This document shows positions 7,330-14,689 of a DNA stretch of 17,463 bases, one piece after another. Position 1 is the first letter of the stretch. Every line of letters begins with the position of its first letter. Source of the stretch: CAZZKE01 sp964655005 (lineage in GTDB: Bacteria > Pseudomonadota > Alphaproteobacteria > Rhodospirillales > JABHCV01); NCBI GenBank assembly GCA_964655005.1, contig CAZZKE010000064.1, forward strand, positions 1 through 17,463, read 5' to 3'. The position numbers were made by a program, and so were the translations under genes. A model generated the notes under the pieces. That model worked only from the letters and a program-made list of their open reading frames with translations. It was not told the origin of the DNA and searched no databases.

Positions 7330-8502
7330 ATGTCCAAGCTGGTTGCGCCGCATGGCGGCGGAGAACTCAAATCGCTATTGGTTCCGGTCATCGAACGGGC
7401 CGCCGAACTGGAACGCGCCAAGGGCTTAAAACAGGTTCCCATGACATCCAGGGAAACCTCGGACGTACTGATGTTCGCCATGGCCGCCTACACACCGCTG
7501 GACGGGTTCATGGGCGAGGCGGACTGGAAGGGTGTCTGCGCCGACATGAAGATGGCGGACGGCCTGTTCTGGCCGATCCCGATCACCCTGTCGGCGACCC
7601 GTGAACTGGCCGACAGCATAGGAGACGGCGAAGAGGTGGCGCTGGTAGACGGTGAAAGCGGCGATATCATGGCCGTTATGCAGATCAATGAAAAATATTC
7701 CATCGACAAGAATTTCGAATGCCAGCACGTTTATACCACTACCGATGGCGACCATCCGGGGGTGCAAAAGGTGTTGCAGCAGGCCGATGTCAACCTGGCC
7801 GGTCCCGTGCGGGTGCTCAGCGAAGGCGACTTTCCGGAAAAATACCGCGGGCTGTATTTCAGTTGCGCCGAATCGCGCGCCCTGTTTGCGGAAAAGGGCT
7901 GGTCGCGGGTGGCCGCTTTCCAGACCCGCAACCCGATGCATCGCAGCCATGAACATCTGGCGAAAATAGCCGTCGAGGTCACCGACGGCGTGTTTATTCA
8001 TCAGGTGCTGGGCAAGCTGAAACCGGGTGATATCCCGGCCGAGGTTCGAACCAAGGCCATTCAGGCGATGATCGACAATTATTTCGTCGAGGGCACCGTC
8101 ATTCAGGGCGGCTATCCCATCGAAATGCGTTATGCCGGCCCCCGCGAGGCGTTGATTCACGCCCTGATCCGGCAAAACTTCGGCTGTTCACACCTGATTG
8201 TCGGGCGCGACCACGCCGGCGTTGGCGATTATTACGGCCCGTTCGACGCCCAGCATATCTTTGATGAGTTGTGGGACGGGGCGCTGGAGACAAGTGCGCT
8301 GAAAATCGACATCACCTTTTATTGTAAACGGTGCCACGGCATGGCCACGGCCAAGACCTGCCCGCATGACAAGTCGGAGCAAATCCACATATCCGGAACC
8401 AAACAGCGTGAAATGCTGACCAACGGCGAAGACATTCCCAGTGAATTCAGCCGCCCGGAAGTGGTCAAGGTGTTGCAGAAATATTATGCCTCTTTGAAAT
8501 AG
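7330..8502 (+). CDS. sat: ATP sulfurylase, dissimilatory type
   Basis: A 390-residue sulfate adenylyltransferase (ATP + sulfate = APS + PPi). In sulfur oxidisers it works backwards, making ATP and sulfate from APS and pyrophosphate. The catalytic QTRNPMHRSH motif is at residues 198-207 and GRDHAG at 292-297. A Cys/His cluster FYCKRCHG...TCPH at 330-346 (Cys332, Cys335, Cys344, His346) resembles the zinc knob known in some bacterial Sat proteins. The length is that of the single-domain homo-oligomeric Sat. There is no APS-kinase domain, and cysD/cysN partners are absent, which fits dissimilatory rather than assimilatory use. The ATG at 7330 has an excellent AGGAGGGG. The gene is divergent from bactofilin and is followed after 67 bases by an ankyrin gene on the same strand with no clear terminator between. 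Confidence 0.95.
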   Translation: MSKLVAPHGGGELKSLLVPVIERAAELERAKGLKQVPMTSRETSDVLMFAMAAYTPLDGFMGEADWKGVCADMKMADGLFWPIPITLSATRELADSIGDGEEVALVDGESGDIMAVMQINEKYSIDKNFECQHVYTTTDGDHPGVQKVLQQADVNLAGPVRVLSEGDFPEKYRGLYFSCAESRALFAEKGWSRVAAFQTRNPMHRSHEHLAKIAVEVTDGVFIHQVLGKLKPGDIPAEVRTKAIQAMIDNYFVEGTVIQGGYPIEMRYAGPREALIHALIRQNFGCSHLIVGRDHAGVGDYYGPFDAQHIFDELWDGALETSALKIDITFYCKRCHGMATAKTCPHDKSEQIHISGTKQREMLTNGEDIPSEFSRPEVVKVLQKYYASLK

Positions 8503-8569
8503 CTGATCTTGAAAACACGCCCTGGCGGGCCAATCTGAAAGGTTGTCCTTTTAACAGTTCAGGTACGCC

Positions 8570-9070
8570 ATGTTAACCAGGCCCGGTAAGGCGGAACTCC
8601 GCCGGTTTGTCGTCGTTACCGCCGACCGCCAGGCCGTGGGCGGTTTTGACAATGTCCAGGGCGCGGAAGCCGCAGCGGTGGCTTTCGGCGATGGCGCCCA
8701 TGTTATCGATACCAATTCCGGCCCCTATCAACCGGCGGTGCAGGTGGTCGAAGACGGCGAGCTTAGACTCGTCGGTTATGGCGCGTTCGATCGCGCCCAG
8801 GGGCTGGACGGGAATCTTGTCGAAGCCGCCAAAAAGGGTGTTTTACCCGCCGTTATCGCCTTTCTGGCCCGCGGCGCCGATGTTAACGCCACAGGCCCGG
8901 GTGGTGGTTCGGCCCTGATGTGGGCGGTGGCGCGGGGCAATCAGGAAATGTTCCACACCCTCATGAACGCCAAGGCCGATCCGGACCTTGCCGATAACAG
9001 CGGGCTGACGCCCCGCCGATTGGCGACGAAGAAAAACAGGATCGATTTCATAAGGTTGTTCGACAACTAA
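8570..9070 (+). CDS. Ankyrin-repeat protein with unknown N-terminal domain
   Basis: A 166-residue protein. Residues about 78-166 form two to three ankyrin repeats, recognisable by GNLVEAAKKGVLPAVIAFL, then ARGADVNA, then SALMWAVARGNQEMFHTLM and a final ADNSGLTPRRLA. Ankyrin repeats bind other proteins. The first 75 residues form a separate, probably beta-rich domain containing GGFDNVQGAEAAAVAFGDG, which I do not recognise. No signal peptide or membrane helix is seen. The ribosome binding site is weak. The gene follows sat by 67 bases. That gap contains only a small GCCC-TGGC-GGGC hairpin (8519-8530) without a T tract, so read-through from sat is possible. A partner in sulfur metabolism cannot be named. 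Confidence 0.75.
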   Translation: MLTRPGKAELRRFVVVTADRQAVGGFDNVQGAEAAAVAFGDGAHVIDTNSGPYQPAVQVVEDGELRLVGYGAFDRAQGLDGNLVEAAKKGVLPAVIAFLARGADVNATGPGGGSALMWAVARGNQEMFHTLMNAKADPDLADNSGLTPRRLATKKNRIDFIRLFDN

Positions 9071-9107
9071 TATTCCTTGTCGTAAACATTAGAACAATTC
9101 TGTAACA

Positions 9108-9464
9108 TTATAATTCTGTGTATTTTTTTGAATTTCCACGTGATTTATCCACGGGGTATTTTGTCGCGTTGAGATCGATTTTTTTCGCCGCCGCAACCGC
9201 CAGATCGATGCCCGAGCGTTCGCAGATCATTAGCAGATACAGCAGCACGTCGGCGGTTTCCTCCTCCAGTTTTTGCCTGAATCCAGGATCGCCTATCAAC
9301 CGCTCGACCGCCGCATCGTCCTTCCACTGGGTCAATTCCAGAAGTTCCGCCGATTCCAGGTTCAGCGAAACGATCAAATTCTTCAGTCCCTGAAACTGCG
9401 CCCAGTCCCGCTCGTCGCGGAAGACGTTCAATCTGTCGGACAGTTCGGCGAGTGTTTGCGGCAT
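9108..9464 (-). CDS. MazG-like nucleotide pyrophosphohydrolase
   Basis: A 118-residue all-helical member of the MazG / dCTPase (RS21-C6) superfamily, which hydrolyses (d)NTPs to the monophosphate and pyrophosphate and guards the nucleotide pool. The magnesium-binding signature is present: Glu37 and Glu40 (ESAE), then Glu68, Glu69 and Asp72 (EETAD). Asn99 and Lys102 of the family NATKYP motif are also there. The single-domain length fits the short MazG-like group rather than the two-domain MazG. AAGGA lies 8 bases before the ATG and 15 bases past the stop of the large MBL gene, so the two genes probably form an operon. The preferred nucleotide is unknown. There is no toxin or antitoxin partner, so I do not call it part of a mazEF locus. 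Confidence 0.88.
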   Translation of the reverse strand: MPQTLAELSDRLNVFRDERDWAQFQGLKNLIVSLNLESAELLELTQWKDDAAVERLIGDPGFRQKLEEETADVLLYLLMICERSGIDLAVAAAKKIDLNATKYPVDKSRGNSKKYTEL

Positions 9465-9479
9465 TGGCGTTCCTTGGTA

Positions 9480-11684
9480 TTAGTCACCGCGCATAACAAG
9501 GCTGCGGCGATGTTCGAGCGATTCGAGAAGTTTCCAGCGAATAATAGGGACATTGCCAATAATTTCGGCGGGCAAACCATAGATTTCGGTATTTTCAACG
9601 GCCTTCAGACAAACATCGTTATCTTGTCCCGTAACCACGGATTCTTCGCCAAAGAAGCCCCCGAATTCAATTTTTTCGATCATCTGGCCGCCGAACATCA
9701 GTTCCAGCCTACCGCTGGAAACCAGAAAAACCTTGTTGTCGGGCAGACTGTCCAGCATTTCGCCGGCACCGAACCGATAGCTTTCACTGAATCTGGATAG
9801 CTCTGAAAATACGACTTGCGGGAGGCCTTCGTTGAGCAGCGAGAATTCTTCCAGAAAAACCTGCATGTTCTGAAATTCGGCAAGTTCGGCGGTCAAACCG
9901 TTTGCCGCGACAAATGCGACAAACTGCGCGGCGTCTATTTTCAGCGCCCGCACAAAGCTTGATGTGCGATAGGTCTTGGAAGATGGCTCGCCTTTAACCA
10001 GGGCGTTGTCGCCGATCATGGCGCCGGCGGAAAAGGTGATGCATTTTCCCTTCATTGAATTCAAGACCTCTACCGTACCGGTAACGATCAGGTACAGAAA
10101 TTCGATTGCCTGGCCTTTCTTGATGATAATTTCCTGCGGATTGATGGTGACCAGCTGGTTGTTGGCCAACGGTCGCAAATCATCCGGTTTGACCGTCGGA
10201 AAATAACGTCCAAGGGCCAGAAAAGCGCTTCGGGAATGAAAATTCTGATATGAAGTGACAAGGCTGTGGGTGGTTCCGAACGGGGCGCTGGAGCCTATCT
10301 CTCTTTCGGTTTCGCTGAATTCTCCGGCGCGATGGGAAAGAATGATCATGGTCGAGCGATCGCCGCGAAAATCTTCCGGGTCGCCATGAATCATGCCGCC
10401 GCCGGCATCAATATTCTTGACCGAGGCCGGGATGTGATAGTCGGCTTTTATCGACTCGAATTCCGACCGGGTGATGCCGTCGCCACGACCGTCTTCAACG
10501 ATCATTCCTTCGAGTATCGAAAAAGACGCGATATCGGCATAATGGGCGTACGATACCTCACCTTTCTGGCCAAGTGTGCGGAACAGGAAAATATTATTTT
10601 CAACGGGATGAGGTGAATACAGCGGCCGCACTTCAAGTCCGCCGACCCGGTTCCATTCACCCAGCGACAAATCTTGAACCGCAAAAAAATCGCCGAAGGA
10701 ATCCTCGTCAATTGCAAGCAGGGCGGAAACCTTTTTCGCGACGGCGGAACGAACCGGTGGCGTGGCGTAATATTTTATCCTTTTTCCGGCCCGGATCAGG
10801 GTCGTGATGCCGGCAAAATGATCGTCGTGGCTGTGCGTGTGAAACAGGCCTTCGATTTCGTTGATGCCGATGCCGAGGGCGCGCAGCGTGGCGTCGATAT
10901 TCGGCCCGGCGTCGATAAGGTAGACACTGCCCTGAAATATCATCGCCGAGGCCATGCTGGGGCGCCGCACGTCCCAGCCGTCACCGTCACCGGAGTGGAT
11001 AATATCGAAATAACCGCGTTCGATATTGTGGTAATTCAGGGGGTAGGGAGAGCGATAATTTTCTCCCGGCCCCAGGTTGAGGTCGACCTCGACGATTTCA
11101 TCCTCGAAGGAAATCTTGAATTGATTCGAGCCGGTCCTGGATAACCGGACGCCACCCGGTAAATTTACCGGACAGGCGGCCACCGGGACAGCCTGGATGA
11201 AATCGCCGGATCGCCGGATATTGCCGAAGGCGAATCGCAATTTGACCCGCATCATCAAATCGGCCAGTTCCGGCGTTATCCCGGTCTGTTCGATTTCCTG
11301 CTTTGAAACCAGGCCGTAGTTGCCGCGATAAATGTATTCAAGCTGGGCTTCGACTTGATCCCGGTGGCCGATCAGCATGGGTTTCCGGCCCGTATTGTTC
11401 GGATGCCCGGGCAGCATCATGCCCTGCCTGTAGAGCATCTGCAAAACGGGAAATTCCGCCAAATTGCTGAAGCTCCCATTTTGTACCGGGACGTCGGAAA
11501 GCAAAATGGCATTAGGGCCGGTTTCACAGGAAACATTATCGATCTTGTCCGGGACAATAAGGCCGCGAAGCATCAAATGCTTTACCGCGTCGGCGGGAGC
11601 GCCGCAAAGCATGCGAAAATCGGCATCGGCTATTTCAACCCAGTAAATCCCCGCAGACACGGGAATTTTTTTTATTTTATCCAT
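9480..11684 (-). CDS. MBL-fold protein with tandem cyclic-nucleotide-binding folds
   Basis: A 734-residue multidomain protein. Residues 1-220 are an N-terminal module I do not recognise (starting WVEIADADFRMLCGAPADA). Residues about 225-490 are a metallo-beta-lactamase fold with HSHDDH (His284, His286, Asp288, His289) and probable further ligands His359, Asp384 and His451. Residues about 515-600 are a cyclic-nucleotide-binding (CRP-like) fold with GDNAL at 558-562 and Arg573 where the phosphate-binding arginine is expected. Residues about 640-715 are a second such fold with GEES at 679-682 but no matching arginine, so that copy probably does not bind cNMP. No DNA-binding helix-turn-helix or membrane helix is seen. 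The ATG at 11684 has GGAA 7 bases upstream; one at 11705 would add 7 residues. The likely function is a ligand-controlled hydrolase; the substrate is unknown. It is co-oriented with the MazG-like gene. Confidence 0.85.
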   Translation of the reverse strand: MDKIKKIPVSAGIYWVEIADADFRMLCGAPADAVKHLMLRGLIVPDKIDNVSCETGPNAILLSDVPVQNGSFSNLAEFPVLQMLYRQGMMLPGHPNNTGRKPMLIGHRDQVEAQLEYIYRGNYGLVSKQEIEQTGITPELADLMMRVKLRFAFGNIRRSGDFIQAVPVAACPVNLPGGVRLSRTGSNQFKISFEDEIVEVDLNLGPGENYRSPYPLNYHNIERGYFDIIHSGDGDGWDVRRPSMASAMIFQGSVYLIDAGPNIDATLRALGIGINEIEGLFHTHSHDDHFAGITTLIRAGKRIKYYATPPVRSAVAKKVSALLAIDEDSFGDFFAVQDLSLGEWNRVGGLEVRPLYSPHPVENNIFLFRTLGQKGEVSYAHYADIASFSILEGMIVEDGRGDGITRSEFESIKADYHIPASVKNIDAGGGMIHGDPEDFRGDRSTMIILSHRAGEFSETEREIGSSAPFGTTHSLVTSYQNFHSRSAFLALGRYFPTVKPDDLRPLANNQLVTINPQEIIIKKGQAIEFLYLIVTGTVEVLNSMKGKCITFSAGAMIGDNALVKGEPSSKTYRTSSFVRALKIDAAQFVAFVAANGLTAELAEFQNMQVFLEEFSLLNEGLPQVVFSELSRFSESYRFGAGEMLDSLPDNKVFLVSSGRLELMFGGQMIEKIEFGGFFGEESVVTGQDNDVCLKAVENTEIYGLPAEIIGNVPIIRWKLLESLEHRRSLVMRGD

Positions 11685-11953
11685 TGTTTTTCCATGCTTT
11701 TTCATTTTTCATTTCGGATCATATCATACTTGCGATGAAGTTTCCTTAGGTCCCGTCCGCCGAAGGGTCGCCAAATCATGGTTCGATCCAGTTGGGCGCG
11801 GTAACGTTCGTTTTTCTAATATTAGCCAGAAAATAACGGTAATTGTTCTCCGTAAAGTTATATTGCCGACTGTACCGGTGGGGTATTTTTATCCATAAAA
11901 ACAAAGGCTTGTTTGGTGTAATTTTATTTCTTCGGGAAACTCCGATTCGTTGT

Positions 11954-11982
11954 TTGACACGCATTAGAGTCCGCTATATTAA
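11954..11982 (+). promoter_or_regulatory. Probable sigma70 promoter of aprBA
   Basis: A perfect -35 box TTGACA at 11954-11959 is followed after 17 bases by TATTAA (11977-11982), or after 15 bases by the better-matching TATATT (11975-11980). Transcription would start near 11989, leaving an untranslated leader of about 185 bases before aprB. This is the best promoter match I can see in the window. Confidence 0.6.
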
Positions 11983-12021
11983 TCATCCATAATATTCGGG
12001 TTTACCGGAAAATCAGGGAGA

Positions 12022-12173
12022 GTGGCCGATATAAAGGCGCTGCGCGATTTCCATGGTCGGGCCGATTCGGCTCCGTCCGGGCTGCTGTCGGACTTTATTC
12101 CCCTGAATTAATGCCTGTTATCAGGCCCGATATTTGGTTTTTTTATCGTACTTGTACTTAAGGGAAATGCTCT
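12022..12173 (+). promoter_or_regulatory. Structured aprB leader with possible small ORF
   Basis: The leader contains a GTG-started frame of 29 codons (12022-12111, beginning MADIKALRDFHG) with coding-like composition. GGGAG is only about 1 base from the GTG, which is too close for good initiation. Small hairpins follow: GTCCG/CGGAC (12075-12093) and GCCTG/CAGGC (12113-12126). A run of seven T (12138-12144) comes next, then the aprB Shine-Dalgarno AAGGGA at about 12160. The order ORF, hairpin, T run recalls an attenuator, but the T run is 11 bases from the stem and so not a classical terminator. Function unproven. Confidence 0.35.
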
Positions 12174-12596
12174 ATGCCCACATTCGTCCACACTGAAAAA
12201 TGCGATGGCTGCAAGGGTGGCGATGTCACCGCCTGCATGTATATCTGTCCCAATGATCTGATGAAGCTCGACACCGATCGCATGAAAGCGTTCAACCAGG
12301 AGCCGGAGCAGTGCTGGGAGTGTCAGTGTTGCGTCAAGGCCTGCCCGCAGCAGGCGATTGAAGTCCGTGCTTATGCCGATGTTGTCCCCATGGGCGGCGC
12401 CTGTATTCCGTTGCGCACCGATCAGGCCATCATGTGGACCATCAAGTTCCGCGACGGCGAGGTCAAACGCTTCAAATTCCCGGTTCGCACCACTGCGGTT
12501 GGTTCTATCGACCCCTATGGCAACAAGCCGGAGGCCGGTGATTTGACCGACAACCTGCTGTTCACCGAGGCCGGCGCAACCCTGCCGACAATCTGA
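12174..12596 (+). CDS. aprB: APS reductase beta subunit
   Basis: A 140-residue electron-transfer subunit of dissimilatory adenylylsulfate reductase. Two [4Fe-4S] ferredoxin motifs are complete: Cys10, Cys13, Cys21, Cys25 followed by Pro, and Cys47, Cys50, Cys53, Cys57 followed by Pro. The spacing Cys13-x7-Cys21, longer than in ordinary ferredoxins, is characteristic of AprB. The remaining 80 residues form the beta-rich segment and the C-terminal tail, which in known structures wraps around AprA. One extra cysteine, Cys77, lies outside the motifs. AAGGGA lies 9 bases upstream of the ATG. The aprA gene follows after 65 bases. AprB would pass electrons between the FAD of AprA and the Qmo complex. 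No aprM is seen next to aprBA; its absence together with qmo genes fits the Qmo-dependent type of sulfur oxidiser. Confidence 0.95.
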   Translation: MPTFVHTEKCDGCKGGDVTACMYICPNDLMKLDTDRMKAFNQEPEQCWECQCCVKACPQQAIEVRAYADVVPMGGACIPLRTDQAIMWTIKFRDGEVKRFKFPVRTTAVGSIDPYGNKPEAGDLTDNLLFTEAGATLPTI

Positions 12597-12609
12597 CTTT
12601 TTTCGCATC

Positions 12610-12643
12610 GGCGGCAGACCCGTCCGGGTGACGGGGGACCGCC
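12610..12643 (+). other. Hairpin in the aprB-aprA intercistronic gap
   Basis: CCCGTC (12619-12624) pairs with GACGGG (12630-12635) around CGGGT, and GGCGG (12610-12614) pairs with CCGCC (12639-12643) outside it. No T run follows, so it is not a terminator for plus-strand transcription. It ends just before the aprA ribosome binding site GGAGGA and could stabilise or expose the aprA message. Confidence 0.5.
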
Positions 12644-12661
12644 AAACTTGGAGGATATCCC

Positions 12662-14584
12662 ATGAGTGAGGGAACTTTCGGTAATCCCGAAATAATTGAA
12701 ATTGAAACCGACATTCTGCTCGTCGGCGGCGGCATGGCCGCTTGCGGCGCGGCTTATGAAGCCAAACGCTGGGCCGGGGACGACGTTAAGATCACCCTGA
12801 TCGACAAGGCCGCCATGGATCGCTCCGGCGCCGTCGCCATGGGGCTCTCGGCGATCAACACCTATCTTGGCGATAACAGCCCGGACGATTACTGCCGCAT
12901 GGTTTCTGCCGACCTGATGGGCATCACCCGCGACGATCTGGTTTATGATGTTGGTCGTCACGTTGACGGCACCGTCCACCTGTTCGAGGAATGGGGACTG
13001 CCGATCTGGAAAACCAAGGAAACCGAAGGTATGCCGCTGGCCGAAGGCGGCAAGCCGGTACGTTCCGGTAAATGGCAGATCATGATTAACGGCGAAGGTT
13101 ACAAGACCATCGTCGCCGAAGCCGCCAAAAAGGCCATCGGCATCGAAAATATCATGGAACGTATTTTTATCGTCAAGCTGTTGCTGGACAACAACGAAGA
13201 AAACAGGATTGCCGGCGCCGTCGGTTTTTCCGTCCGCGAGCACAAGCTTTACGTTTTCAAGGCCAACGCCATCCTTAATGTCGCCGGCGGTTGCGTTAAT
13301 ATCTTCCGCCCCCGTTCGGTGGGAGAAGGCAACGGTCGCACCTGGTATCCGGTGTGGAATTCCGGTTCCACCTACGCCATGGCGGCCGAAGTCGGGGCCG
13401 AATTGACGATGATGGAAAACCGCTTCGTGCCGGCCCGTTTCAAAGACGGTTACGGCCCGGTCGGCGCCTGGTTCCTGTTGTTCAAGTCCAAGGCGACTAA
13501 TGCTTACGGGGAAGACTACACGGTCAAGAACGCCGACATGCTGAAGGATTTCGCGCCCTATGATACGGCCGCCGTTATCCCGACCTGTTTGCGCAACCAC
13601 GCCATGCTGAAGGAAATGAAGGAAGGCCGCGGCCCGATCTTCATGGATACCCCGACCGCCATGGCCAAGTTGTCCGAAACCATGACCCCCAAGGAAATCA
13701 AGCACCTGGAAGCCGAGGCCTGGGAAGATTTCCTGGATATGTGCATCGGTCAGGCCGGTCACTGGGCGGGCATGAATATCCGTCCGGAAGAGACCAAATC
13801 GGAACTGATGCCGACCGAGCCGTATCTGCTGGGTTCGCACTCCGGTTGCTGCGGCATCTGGGTGTCCGGCCCGACCGATCTCGGCGCTCCGGCGGAATGG
13901 AGCTGGGGTTACAACCGCATGACCACGGTCAACGGCCTGTTCACCGCCGGTGACGGGGTCGGCGCCTCGGGTCACAAGTTCTCGTCCGGTTCGCACACCG
14001 AAGGCCGCATCGCGGGCAAGGAAATGGTCCGTTTCGTTAAGGATCATGCCGGCTTCTCCCCCTCGCTTAAAGGCGATATCAAGGAGATTACGGAAGAAAT
14101 CTACCTGCCGGTGCGCAATTACTTCGAGCACAAGGACAAGACCACGGCGGAAGATATCAATCCGTTCTATATCACGCCGAAGATGTTCCAGATGCGTATC
14201 CAGAAATACATGGATGAGTACGTCGCCGGTACCTCGACGTATTACCAGACCAACAAGATCATGCTGGAAATCGGCCTCGACCACCTGCGCATGTTGAAGG
14301 AAGACAGCGCCAAGCTGCGCGCCAAAGACCTTCACGAACTGATGCGGGCCTGGGAAAACTATCACCGTATGTGGGCCGCCGAGCTTCACCTGCGGCATAT
14401 TATGTACCGCGAAGAAACCCGCTATCCGGGCTTCTTCTACCGGACCGATTTCCCGGAACTGGACGACGAAAATTGGAAAGTCTTCGTTAATTCCCGGCAC
14501 AACCCGGATACCGGCGAGTGGGAAATGCGCAAGATACCGCATGTCGATCTGGTCGAAAAAAGCTATGGCGGCGGCGGTCACTGA
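12662..14584 (+). CDS. aprA: APS reductase alpha subunit
   Basis: A 640-residue FAD-containing catalytic subunit of dissimilatory adenylylsulfate reductase (AMP + sulfite = APS + 2 electrons, reversible). The Rossmann motif VGGGMAACGA is at residues 21-30, followed by the acidic end of strand 2 in LIDKA. Family active-site segments are present: SAINTYLGD around Asn66, LRNHAML near residue 310 and SHSGCCGIW near residue 393. The length and C-terminal helical domain are those of AprA rather than of fumarate reductase or L-aspartate oxidase. TTGGAGGA gives a strong ribosome binding site. The gene is co-transcribed with aprB and ends at a strong terminator 29 bases after the stop. In sulfur oxidisers the enzyme runs towards APS; direction cannot be proved from this sequence. 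Confidence 0.96.
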   Translation: MSEGTFGNPEIIEIETDILLVGGGMAACGAAYEAKRWAGDDVKITLIDKAAMDRSGAVAMGLSAINTYLGDNSPDDYCRMVSADLMGITRDDLVYDVGRHVDGTVHLFEEWGLPIWKTKETEGMPLAEGGKPVRSGKWQIMINGEGYKTIVAEAAKKAIGIENIMERIFIVKLLLDNNEENRIAGAVGFSVREHKLYVFKANAILNVAGGCVNIFRPRSVGEGNGRTWYPVWNSGSTYAMAAEVGAELTMMENRFVPARFKDGYGPVGAWFLLFKSKATNAYGEDYTVKNADMLKDFAPYDTAAVIPTCLRNHAMLKEMKEGRGPIFMDTPTAMAKLSETMTPKEIKHLEAEAWEDFLDMCIGQAGHWAGMNIRPEETKSELMPTEPYLLGSHSGCCGIWVSGPTDLGAPAEWSWGYNRMTTVNGLFTAGDGVGASGHKFSSGSHTEGRIAGKEMVRFVKDHAGFSPSLKGDIKEITEEIYLPVRNYFEHKDKTTAEDINPFYITPKMFQMRIQKYMDEYVAGTSTYYQTNKIMLEIGLDHLRMLKEDSAKLRAKDLHELMRAWENYHRMWAAELHLRHIMYREETRYPGFFYRTDFPELDDENWKVFVNSRHNPDTGEWEMRKIPHVDLVEKSYGGGGH

Positions 14585-14613
14585 CCCCTCGTTTCCATCC
14601 ATACTAAAGGGCA

Positions 14614-14648
14614 GGGGCACCGGTATTTCCGGTGTCCCTTTTCTTTTT
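14614..14648 (+). terminator. Intrinsic terminator of aprBA
   Basis: GGGGCACCGG (14614-14623) pairs with CCGGTGTCCC (14629-14638) through ten pairs including one G-U, around the loop TATTT, and is followed directly by TTTTCTTTTT. This is a textbook intrinsic terminator 29 bases after the aprA stop. Confidence 0.9.
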
Positions 14649-14654
14649 GGCCTA

Positions 14655-14660
14655 TATAAT
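14655..14660 (+). promoter_or_regulatory. Candidate -10 box of the YkgJ-family gene
   Basis: A perfect TATAAT lies 30 bases before the ATG and just after the aprBA terminator. The -35 position would fall inside the terminator stem and shows no good TTGACA match, so the promoter is only a candidate. Confidence 0.4.
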
Positions 14661-14689
14661 TAATTTGCTGAACCCCGAAGGATACATTG

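Larger units (their letters stand above)
11706..12173. other. 468-base intergenic region between divergent MBL-cNMP and aprB genes
   Basis: AT-rich and gene-free on the left (11706-11990), apart from promoter signals. A perfect small dyad, TTTTTAT-CC-ATAAAAA, sits at 11886-11901. From about 12020 the GC content rises sharply within the aprB leader. A 62-codon minus-strand frame at 11776-11964 has no ribosome binding site and non-coding composition, so I do not call it. The right part is described under the aprB promoter and leader. Confidence 0.6.

Noticed and set aside
8519..8530. GCCC-TGGC-GGGC hairpin after sat as a terminator
   Set aside because: Only four pairs and no T run follows.
9096..9119. 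Two copies of AATTCTGT 16 bases apart between the ankyrin and MazG genes
   Set aside because: Short and in AT-rich DNA; no further copies nearby, so chance is sufficient.
9108..9464. Reading the MazG-like gene as part of a toxin-antitoxin locus
   Set aside because: No MazE or MazF-like partner is present; MazG-type pyrophosphohydrolases are mostly housekeeping.
11776..11964. 62-codon minus-strand frame in the aprB upstream region
   Set aside because: AT-rich, no Shine-Dalgarno, no family resemblance, and it overlaps the best promoter of the window.
7330..14584. Calling the organism a sulfate reducer from sat, apr and qmo
   Set aside because: These genes serve both directions. The alphaproteobacterial character favours oxidation, but without dsr genes in view the direction stays an inference.
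12515..14620. A 701-codon open frame antisense to aprA
   Set aside because: It mirrors aprA codon by codon, its protein shows no recognisable domain, and aprA itself has full family motifs and a strong ribosome binding site. Long antisense frames are expected opposite GC-biased genes.
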